A program made the position numbers and the translations under genes. From Bugula neritina (lineage: Eukaryota; Bryozoa; Gymnolaemata; Cheilostomatida; Bugulidae), in assembly GCA_964035545.1 (NCBI GenBank), contig OZ037767.1:27571628-27635627 (forward strand): 64,000 nt of DNA, in the 5' to 3' direction. Every line of letters starts with the position of its first letter. Positions within the stretch are counted from its first letter, which is position 1. The notes under the pieces were generated by a model that saw only the letters and a program-made list of their open reading frames with translations, did not search any database and was not told the DNA's origin. This document shows, one piece after another, positions 15,801 to 27,800 of this stretch.

Positions 15801-18800
15801 AAGGGAGAAAGACTGCAAGTGTATAATATAGAGGTACCTGGGGCTGGAACTATAGAATATACACATAAACTGTTAATATAATTGGATAATAACTTTAGAG
15901 AGTAACGAATTACTATAGGTATGGTATGGTGCAACTAACAACCACCCAAAAGTCACAACATAAAAAAATTAGCAAGTCTCGAAAATTTAACTGAACAATG
16001 GAATAAATGGCGCAGTTCACTATGATCCAATATTAAAACATGTTTGCTAAACTACAGATATAACATGCAGTCATATTATAGAGTCTAAAAAAGCAATACA
16101 ACATCATGACTCTCAACACTCAGTTGATTTAGCTTCAAATATTATAATAGTTGTGTAAATACTATCATTTCAAAGATTCAGATTACATATAAAAAAGCAT
16201 AATTCATAAAATATTCACATGTTACATTAGTCAGAGGTGATATACTACTCAATGTAACTAATATAACCACCTACAACTGGCGCCTATGTTAGCATATTAA
16301 CTCAGTGATGGTATGATTTTCTATTAATTTATGTAAGTCGATGTATATACAGGTATAAGTACAAGTATTTACAGGTAGCTATGGGTAAGTATATGTAAGC
16401 CTAGGTGCACACAGGTATAAGTACAGGTGTTTACAGGTAAGCCTAGGTATATATATCTAGTAACTAATACATATAATTAGCATAAACTCACCACGTCTGA
16501 TTTGATAGGAGCGAATCTGATGATGAGAGAGTGGGAGGAGTCAGGAGGGAGCTCACGCAGAGGGTTCCTCATCTCAAACGGACCAGTTGTGTCCAACAGA
16601 GAGCCGCTCAGATCTATTTCCTCGCTACAGATGTTCTGGTTGAATAAAATATAATAGCATGAACTGTACCGCTATATCAATACTCTATATAGCTATATTA
16701 ATACATTATATAGGAATCTCATTTTCTTTATTATTAGTTTGGCTATATGATGACTCATAGTTTGGCTATAAGATGACTCATAGTTTGGCTATATGATGAC
16801 TCATAATTTGGCTATATGATGACTCATAGTTTGGCTATAAGATGACTCATTCACCTGAATAGTGATGGTTCGGTTCATCTGCTGACCGATGCTGACGTCA
16901 CCGTAGTCTATAGTATCTCTGCCATTGTCAGAGATGACTACAACTTGGGGTTTGACTATTGGACAGTGCACTTCCAGATACAGCGTGTTGTGTATGCTGA
17001 AAAATAGTGTGTTTACGCATACAATGTTCACCATTTTCTAGCAATGTAGTGCGAGTATGACTAAATAGAAACTTTAAACTTGATTAAGCAGGAATTAACT
17101 CAGGAAATATTATAGATAGATAATTTTCAAATACAACTAAAAACCAATAGCAAGTATGCTAATTCGTTCACATGGGCAAAATTCAAGACGCTTTCCAAGT
17201 TGGTCCATTTACATCAGTTTACTGTAGTTGTGAGCACACAAAATACACCACGCAAACAAATACATATATGGTAGCAACTAACAGTCAGTTTACCTGTATT
17301 TGAGATCACCTGGTTTGCCACAAGCACCACTGGATATGTAACAAGGTATGACAAAGGTCTGGAAGTCCCCCTCAAACTGGCGGAGTAAGGTAGAGTGGGC
17401 GCTTGCATACTCATCTGATTCATCCTATAAACACAGAGATATCTGGTCACATGTCAACTGTCGATGTTATATGTTATATTTATTACTCGACCGTCTGCAA
17501 TTGTACAGTCTCAATTTTAGTAGAAAAAATTGAGATTTTTAAGTTCTATCATTAATATTCTGGCAGCGCAGAAAGCAAAAGCAGCAATAATGGTAAACTC
17601 TGTTCTTAAAACTAATAATGGATTCCATGAAAGCAAAATCCAATTTTCTGAAAAGGAACTCCTTATCATTTAAGTTTTGACATATCAAAAGTATTACCAT
17701 TTTACCTATATGCCCATATTGCATATATTACCACATTTCCTATATTTAGGTATTACCATAAATTACCTATACTACTTATAGTACTCATATTACTTATATT
17801 ACCAGATTACATATATGAATCACACTTATGATGTATGTTAAATCTAATTTATGACACAATAGTACATGAACGTTACATTACTCACTAGTATATAAAACAA
17901 AGGACAAGGTGTTTAAGTAGATGTGCAGGTTCACTAATTATTTCACTACTTGTAACATTCATATGGAAGTATTATTGTGCACTGCTTGTCTGAGGCATGT
18001 ACCTTGATGCTGTCCAAAGAAGGTGCGGCAATAGCTTCAGGCCCACCAATATCAATCTGCGGGCCGGTCTGAGGGCGATTCGGTCCTTTACCTTTTGGAG
18101 AGGCTTTGCCCGTTGGCTTACCAGGGGTAGACTTTTTCTTGCCCTGTCAGGTGTAAACACTCATTATAGAAAATATATACATGTAAACACTCATTATAAA
18201 AATATAAATGTGAACATAGAGAACATTTAAACGCCCAGGTAAACACACATTTGCAGACATATGCAACTTTGGTGAAAAAGTTTCAACTGTTATGTTGAGA
18301 GTAATATAAGTATAAACTGGGGTGCTTTTTAAATTATACAAACTCAAGTCTTTAAATATAAAAAAAAGTATACATTTACTTATAACTTTCAGTTTTTTAA
18401 ATAAAATTTGTATACAATTTAAAAACCAGACAAATGACTATCAACACCAGTTCATAGGCATAAGTTCGATTCATTCAACTAAAAAATATAGAGCCTTGCT
18501 CGAAACAAAATAAGTTTTAATAACCATGTTATTTGTAAAAATGGTGGAATAGTTATTATAAGTAATGACAAAGCAGCTCAACAAATTGTTAAAACTTAAG
18601 CTCACTCAACTAAAAGACAGAATATAACTACTCTATGTAGCTAAAATAATAAGAAATTAAAATCTAATTTTCAACAGTCAAAATAAAAAAAATAGTATAG
18701 ACTTTACCTTATTTTTCTATAATTAAAGAAAGTTGTAATATTACTAAGGAACTTTAGGAATAAGGCAAAATAGCAAGCATTATCCACAGCAATTAACAGT

Positions 18801-21800
18801 CAAATGTTAAAATATACTTCGAGATAAAGCCATTTCGATCTGATAAAGATTTGGTTATTAATGTATACAAACTTAGAGAGAGCATACTTCTTCGTCAAAG
18901 AATACCATAATTATATTATTTTTCAAGTTGCAATGCATAGTAAATGTTAATATAGATTAGAACACATAAGCATGGGTCTGGGGTATTAGAGTTTAGTAAT
19001 GCAGGGAACAAAGGCCAAAATTAGTCATCAAAACTATAATATGATACCCAAATATTAATGTCAAGACAAAATTGAGCTCACAAATGTTAAATAGCAAACT
19101 GTAATGTAAGAGCAATACACAAGTGAATAAAACAAAAGCAGTGAAAACACTAACTGATTAACAATCAACCTGAGAGACCTACCACATTGGCTCCAGCTGC
19201 TGCTAGCACCTGCACCAAAGCCCAAGATTTATTACTAATATACAACGTATATAATGTTCACAAACTAAAATAAAGATATTATCTAGCTTATTTTACTTTC
19301 CAATCATTGCATTTTAGTTACATTTAACAAGCAAAATAAAATTTAATAAACTATCAAAACACCATCAATTAATGAATTTAACTTTATAATGCTTCAGCTC
19401 ACCAAAAATAGATTTATTGTGAAAGTTTGCTCAGTGAGAATATAGATAAGCTAAATAACAAAATAATTGCACTAATGAGTAAACAAGTGTTGATAATTTG
19501 TATGAGTTGCTGATAGTAAAATACATATCAGCATCACAAAACTAAGTCCTACCGCCTGGGCTTCAGCTTCTTCTCTCTCACGTCTCAACTGATCCTCATA
19601 TTCTTTCAGCGCTTTCTCCTCGGCTTTGCGCACGAGAACTCGTACAGCTTCTTGCTTGATCTTCTCCGTAGACAGTTTAGGGGCTAGTCTGATCTGAACT
19701 CTCAGTTTCTAGAGTGTATGTTATTATATAGTATTAGCATATTACTAGCATATTACAAGCATATAACTATATATATTACTAGCATATAACTAGCATTCAC
19801 TAAACATATAACTACATATATTACTTTACATGTATCACTAATTAAACTGTTCATATTACAGCTTATCACAGCATATTACTAGCAATTACCAAAAGTATTA
19901 CTGTTATACTACTACAAATGTTACTTTAACTTAATTAAAACTTGCAGTATATATATAATGTATTGCACAATACATTATATATTACATTAGACTATATATT
20001 ATACTGTATTACGCAGTACATTATATTATATAATAAGTTATATTATATATATTACATGATATCATACAGTACATTACACTATATAGTAACTAACCTCTTC
20101 AGGCTGCACACTACCAACTGAAGGATAAAGGGTTAGTGGAGCTCCGTCAGGTACTTTGAATTCAAAACTTGTAGGACCAACAGGTGCTATGGCTCCTTTA
20201 CCTACACAGTCAGGTTATACACATATTTTAAGGATATAGAGTCAATATCTTAAAATATTGTTTTATACTTGGTGAACTACTTGACATGTACTTTATATAT
20301 AAGTCTCTTTGAAACAGCGCTCTAAGTTTTAATTATTAAAAAATGTTGTTAATTATGGTGACAATTTCGTTTGTCAATTGGCAGGTAATAAGTTAAGTAT
20401 GATATGATTTGAATGATTATTTAATGGTTACTTTGATCCATGCTCAATATTATTTTGGTTACAAACACATGAGATTAAATTTTCACGAATTACTGCTTTA
20501 TCGTATTATTTTCTTTTTATTCACAACTTGCAATCTACCACATTAAGAACCAGCTATATTATATTAGTGTGTGGCCAGAATAGGTGTTCACCTAGATGTT
20601 CATAATATGTTTCATTAAATTATTAATTTTTAATTAATTTTTTATTATGAAGTATAAAAAAACATACTATAATAGAACATTCTAGAATACTGACCAATCC
20701 TTGGAACTGGATGAGTGTATTCATTGGTGGAGAGGTGGTTGTTGATGACATATATGTTGTTGAGCGAATAGTCATTAAGAGCTGTAGCCTTGAAGTGAAC
20801 AACTTGTTGTGACAACTCTAGGGGAGGGTGCACCCCGACACCCTTACATCTTATCTTAAACTCTCTACAATTTTTAGTATTATAATAGAACATTTAGAGA
20901 ATAAGAACTGTAGAGGGTATGTGTAGTAAAACACAATGTAATATATTAAACAATTCGCAATGCTTATAATATTGCTATGGATTGATACGATTGTTGTTCC
21001 TATATTACTTCAGCTTTCCCTAAAATGCACATAATATATATGAACATATACTTGTACATGTACATTTGCATATAATATATGTACACATATATTAGCTGTG
21101 CAACAAGTTTTGTAAATAAAAATACATGACAAAGCATTTTATAAAAAAAATCTTTACAAAAAACATCGATTGTTTTGATTCATTTGTAACAACTAGCACT
21201 GCAAAGGCATAAATGAGAGACAATATCAAATTGTGATATTTACAAACCTATTGATTAAAGATTTACAGCACAGCTCAAATGTGTAGTTCTTTGCTTTGGG
21301 AGGACTAAATATGATGTCAAGGTCTATCGTCTCCTCCGGCAGTAATAATCCAAAACCATCATTTGGTTGAATGTCAACATACTAAACACAATATACACAC
21401 GCTAACTCATTGACAATAGCAAAATTGCAAATAAACAAACATGTATATGAAAAACATATTATTTGTCATTATGTAATGATATACCTCTGGTAGTCCCATA
21501 AACCCGAATTCCTGAGGTAGAATGGATTTATTGGTGAGCTGTACAGTTTTCTTGACCGACTCATATATAGTACAGTGACCAAAGTCTATGTCAGTGACAT
21601 TGAACTGGAGGTCAGAGTTCGTTACTACAGCATGAACTATGAAGGGCACTGGTCTAGTCTACAAGAGGATAGAATTCACTGACAACCAAGCTTAGCAGTT
21701 GAAAGTTTAATTTTTTAATTTGAAATCTTTGCTACAAAGTATGATTGTATTATTGAAACACACTGGAATCATTAATTCTATTAAACACATTATTTTGCAC

Positions 21801-24800
21801 TTTGTAAAAGTATCCTCTATGATGTGGAAAACAAAAATATTTAGAAAGAAGTTAAATTTATTTTTCTGGTGCACATAGCTGTATGTTCAGAATGCTAAAT
21901 TTGTTACTGGTATAGAGAGAGTGCTACACAGCAGAACACTATTAAAAAAATTTATAATAAAAAATGAGGCTTTTTGTAAACTATATTTCATACAGCCACA
22001 CAACAAATTGTCCTTGACATTGAGTATAAAGGTAAAGTACCTGGTCAGCCACGTGAATAGCGAGGGGCACCTCCAGCACTCCGGTCTCCTTATCAAAAAA
22101 CTCTGGTGCATCTTCAGCGAGGGTCGCTCGAGGAAGAAATTTCAGCTGCGCGGAGAATGATGACTGAGCCTGTACGAAGCCCGTCTTGGGCAGCAACTCC
22201 ATGTGTTTTCTTAGAGACTTTGGTACTTCAAACGTTAGTTTGAGGGCACTCGTTGCTCTACAGCGTACAACAAATACATTGAGTACTAATAATATATGTT
22301 CCCAGAATGCAACATTCCTATTCCACAAGTTAATGACTAATAAGTATGTTCTGCAAGTCATCTTAAACGCTAAAAGATTCCATTTCTTAATTGAAATTTC
22401 AAGTTTTATTAAATAGTTAATATGAAATCTAAAAGACAATGTTGAAACGTACCGGTTCTTCACTATAATAGAGTCCTGGAATAGTCTGTCCAGTGTGCAT
22501 ATCTGTAAGTCAATGTTCTGCCTTGTCACATAGACTGGTACATCAATAGCTGTACCACTACTTGTCAAGGTGAGCTGTAATGTACATAGCACGCTTAGAG
22601 AGCACGAAAATTTCTAATAATTATTATTTTATACTAAAATGTATATTTTCCTTTCACATAATGAATATGATTGAAAGTGTGATTTGATAAGCTAAATTCA
22701 AAAATATTCTTGATGTTTCCTTCAATACCAAGCATATTATAAATTAGTCTTAAAACCAATGATTTCAATTTAATTAGAAAGCTAGCTTAAATTTAGCAAA
22801 TTATGTTTTTTAATCGACTGCAATGTTGAGCACATTATACTACCTAAAATGTAGAAATACTATTATTTTCACTTTAAATTGTATTATCTAAATAGTCTGT
22901 CAATCAACACATTTTTAAAATTGATCTACATAAACAAAATGATAAAAGCAAAAAAATTCCCATCAAAATATATCTCATCATTCAATAATATATTTTAAGC
23001 TGAGTAAGGAAACAATTGCAAAGTGAAGTTATAAAATTTAAAGCTCACATCCTTGGAGTGTTCGTCTTCAAATTGTAAGATAAACTGAGCGTCGCATTTC
23101 CCGGGCACTGTTGGTTTCCACACGATCTCAAGTTTCTCTTGTGAAAAGGGTTTGATGTAGACAGAGTTGTCTTCACTCACCATCATGCCATCAAGGTCAA
23201 GGTCATGATCCTCTGACAAGCTAGCCCCAATTGAGCTTGCTGTAAATATAATGACTCTTAGAACACACCGCATAGGACTATTGGTGACTGCCGAATACTA
23301 CCTATAACTTACAGTCAACAATGCTGTGTGTCTAGAATGAATTCCTTTTTAAAGCAATATTTCCTTTGATTTAGAACATAATATTGTAATATCAATTGTA
23401 CAAATTGTCTTTCACTTTTTTATTGTATATTTATTTACAGTTTCAACCAAGTCTCGAGAAAGTCTGGTTATTTATTTATTTCACACTGTTGAAGACAAGC
23501 ATATAATATAATTCTTAGAGCACTTAGCTCAAAGTTTTTGTGCATTTCGGGTATAGCTTAAATTATCAATTTTTACAAAAATATGCTTTTTACTATATTT
23601 TGAAAAAATTTTCAACACATGCATGTAAAGACGACCCTTATTTGTAAATTAGAGATTGAACAAAGCTCCTATAATAATACATTCATTAGATTGTTATGCA
23701 CACACAAGAATACTGCCTAAATTCATTCCCAATCAACTTTATTCTAATTGTGTCAACTTTTGTTTAAATTATCAATTAAATTTATGGCTCAAAAGTAGAG
23801 AGCTTTTAGTTAAACTTAACCAGCCTTCTAGGAAAACAAATTAAATATTTAGTTAAAGCAAAGCACAAAACCTTATCCTATCCTATGATGAGCCCACCTG
23901 CACCAATGCTACCCTCCTCAACATTTTCTGCCTCATAATCTTCATATTCTGCAGCTTCAGATCTTTGTGTAGCAGATCCTGAAGCAGTTGGGGGCTTATT
24001 GAACCCACCATCCGATGGCTCACTTGTTGCTTTCAATTGTGGGCTATTTGGCATTTCATTCTCAGTGACAGGAGTTCCCTCCTGGTAAAAGAATTTGTAA
24101 AATTAAAAAGGACAAGAGCATTTTTCTATTTTAGTTTATTTCTAGCTACAATATTTTTGTGTTTATGGTTGCATAAAACTCAATAAAGTGAAAATTTGAA
24201 ATACTTTTAAATGCAGCTTCGTTGTGTCAATTGCAAGTCTGCAACTTTTCATGTTTTACCTTATACGTTATAGAAATTTAACATACTTTGTGTTATAAGC
24301 GATTAAAGTAAACTAGCTTACCCGTTCCAAAAAGTCAGCGGGTTTATTCATAGTCACAATGTGGTGATCTTTCCCAGTGTACTTTCCAAACATAAACCGA
24401 GTTCCCAAAGCTCCATCATTAGTTAGGGTAATGTGACGCTTCAAGGTCTCCCCGATAACACTTGTTCCAAACTGGACCTCCATCATATCAACTGATAGCT
24501 AAAAACATAAGTACACGCAAAAGTAGATTAGTATTACTGCCTAACTCCTGGTAATGCCTTCAAAAACAGAAACTTTCTAAAAATTATTTAAACAGTCAAC
24601 CACTAAGGAAACATCGAAGTAAACCAGTGTGTATGGAGAAAATAATAATTGCACTTTTTCTCTCGATGTACCATTACACAAATGTTAACACTTACAGCAC
24701 ATTTCTTTGTTGAACAGACAACAGGAAGTTCAAAGGGTCCCGTCTGCGACATAAAGTTTATAACCCCTTCAAGATCTTCATTAATCATCGGTTTGAATGT

Positions 24801-27800
24801 GATGAGAATCTCGCATGTCATGCCTGCGGATAGCTGTCCAGGAGGGTCAAACCTGAGGGACAGAGTGCCACCATAAAAATAACTGGGCGACAAAATAACA
24901 TATATAAATACACGACTACAATTATGTTTGCAGATGACAGTATGAGATGCTAAACAGTTTGAAACTTTTCATTGTTAGAAAGGATGAAGTTAGCGTAAAT
25001 CAAATTTGTTTAATAGCAGCTGACTGAAGTATGCATTTTTAGTAATAAATTAATACAAATGTTTAAAAACTTAGTTGGTGTAAAAACTATTTTATACTAA
25101 AATGCGTTGCACAAACTTTATTTTCCTATAAGCTCAATAAGATATTGTATAAAATAAAAAATTATGCTGATGCGCAAATTATTGCTACAAAATAATTCTA
25201 ACTTTCTAATAATACTCTGCACTACTTTGCATAATAATAGTGTACATATCTACATTAAACAGCTATAAAAGCAAATAAAATCACACCTCTAAGTAAATAA
25301 CCTGCTTTATCTTCACCCCACAAGACTAACATGCACTTGCTAACAAAACTAAACAACTTAGTGCAAAAACATAGAGTAATAGACGAACCCTTACCTTATT
25401 CCATCAAAAAAGCTGGAAAATATTAGCTTATACATCTAATGACTATAGTGGCTATAAAAGAACTATATTAAAGATGACCAGGATGATAGTACTGTCAAAA
25501 TTTAGAAAAGCAATAAAAACTAGTATAGCAAAATATTAGTAATAGCAGAGTCTGTTTAATGTAACAAAAGATAATAATATGAAACGATTAATTTTTACTA
25601 TAGATATTTTACTTACACAATTTCTAGAAAGTCTTTCAAATGATCTGATAGGCCGGTTAGTTTGCAGAAGTTGATGCTATAACTGACATTAGTCAAGGTC
25701 ACTCGCTTCTTGTAAGATTTACCGACATCAAAATCCTAAAACCAAATTTGAATTGGGCTAAAAGTTAATGTAGTGTGTTGTTAAACAAAGGGCTTTAAAC
25801 ATGAAAAAACTTGTTAGCCCTATTATGAAATGCAAAATCAAGTTACTGCCAAAAAGTTGAAAAACTATTTTCTTATTTCTACTGAAAAATTTCACACATA
25901 TCTAAATATAGCAATATAGCTGCTAGCATACCTTAAAGTGCACCACAGTAGGTTTGCTGTTGAATGAAGATTTCCCCTTGAACTCCCTTCCTGCAGCAAC
26001 CTGCGTTTGGACTATGTTTTCTCTCTGTAACTGCAGTTTATCTCTCATAATATCCTGTTCCATCTTACTGACCTTCGACCCTTTGATCACATCAACAACT
26101 ACGTCTTTTGGAACCACATAACGTTCAAATTTGTTCCACATTCCTTCGAATTCTGGTTTGGCCAGTGTTGTGGACTCCACTAACAAAAAAGGAGAATAAC
26201 AGTCTAAAAACAAATAAAGCCGGAACAAAAAAGTACAAACCGAATGGAGAAATACAAGATCAGCTATAGCTTACAGCATAAAAGATGTAAAACCGTAACT
26301 ATGTAACACAAATATTAGAAAATATTTACAAATTTAAATATATTTGCTTGCGGTTAAAGATGTGAAACTATTAGAGTTTAGTAAAAAGTTTTTTTTTTGG
26401 TACAACCTACCATATTGAAAGCAGTAACAACTAGAATAACAAAAGGAATATTGAAGAAATATGAAAGTATATATTGTATACTTACCTAAGTTTTTAGCTT
26501 TAGAACTATCAGAAGGAAGAAGAGTACTGGATAGTTTAGCGACTATAGCTTCATCATCACTTGAGTCATGTCTACTAGATAGAGGGGCGGACTCATTCTG
26601 TTTGATGACCCTACCACCATTTTCAGTTGATTTGACAGGAATCTTAGGCAAACTATCCAATCTTGAGACGTAACTATCATAATCAGCACTAGAATCCAAA
26701 TCAGTAGCAAGAGTTCGTAACTTCTTCTTTTCGTGAGGTTTCACTCTCTATATCAATAATAAGCAAAATATAAATTCTGTGTTCACCATATTGCATTAAC
26801 ATGACAACGTGTAACCTTTTTGAGTAAATTTTAAATTTTTTATAAAATAAAGAATTTTTAAGTTTTCATACATACTGTTAGAGGTAGTAGGTTTGTTTAC
26901 AAATTTTACCCAATAAATACATTAGCCACTTCAAGGCAGGATTTTTAGTTTTGGAACAACCAAGCTTTTTAAATTGCTGAAAGTTTTGAGAATTATAGAG
27001 TCTACATTGTATAAAAATATGCAGATCTTAAAATTAGATTTCAAAAATAGAAAAGCAAAAGCATCTCACAAATGCATTATAACAAGTAAAACAGTATTTC
27101 AATAAAGTCCTCTTTAAGCATGGTTGTCCTTCTACACTGTAAAACACATTGTACAGTTTATATACTGTTTGGCAGTTCAAAATAATTTAGTCTTCAACTC
27201 TGCATGTCTGAACTCATTTACCAACCCTATGCAAGTATTACATCTACTATAACAGAGGATGACTTACAAGCCTTTGCTCCCACTGCTTTTCTTGCCAGAG
27301 ATGCGGGTACGCCTTCTTCCGCCTTTTGAATTGTTCTTCTTCTATGAGTAACTTGGACGCTATCATAGTTTCTGCCTCTCGCTGTTTTACTCCGTGCTCT
27401 CTAAAACATCCATGTTATTAAAAAACACTATAAAGTGTAGTGCTAAGTTTACCCAGTATTACTTGTGGTGTAATGGTTAGCGTCTGCTTGCTACCAGAGG
27501 GTCTCGAGTTTGAGTCCCAGTGGGGGGGGGGCAAAAGTTTTATAAGCTATTTCAACTTTTAGTGAAGTGTAGTAGTTCTCCGAGGAGTTGAGAGTCTAAG
27601 GGAGCCTGAAGGAGTAGTAGAGAGGGCCAGTGGAGTTTGGAGAACTGGGTGGGATGTAGTGTTATGTTTACCCAGTTGTCCTTGTGGTGTAACACAAGAC
27701 CCAAATTTCAGTGGGGGCGAAAGTTTTACATAAACTGCCAGTCATACTTAATCTGCCAACTCTGCTACTCACAAGCAACTTTGTTAGACGACTCTGACTT

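Noticed and set aside
15838-15849. 12-nt minus-strand segment with AG and GTACCT borders between CFAP74 exons 27 and 28
   Set aside because: In frame, but the direct exon junction already gives a continuous ASH-domain strand; borders this short occur by chance.
27462-27527. Functional tRNA gene
   Set aside because: Promoter boxes are present but the acceptor arms do not pair and a run of ten G follows; more like a SINE head.
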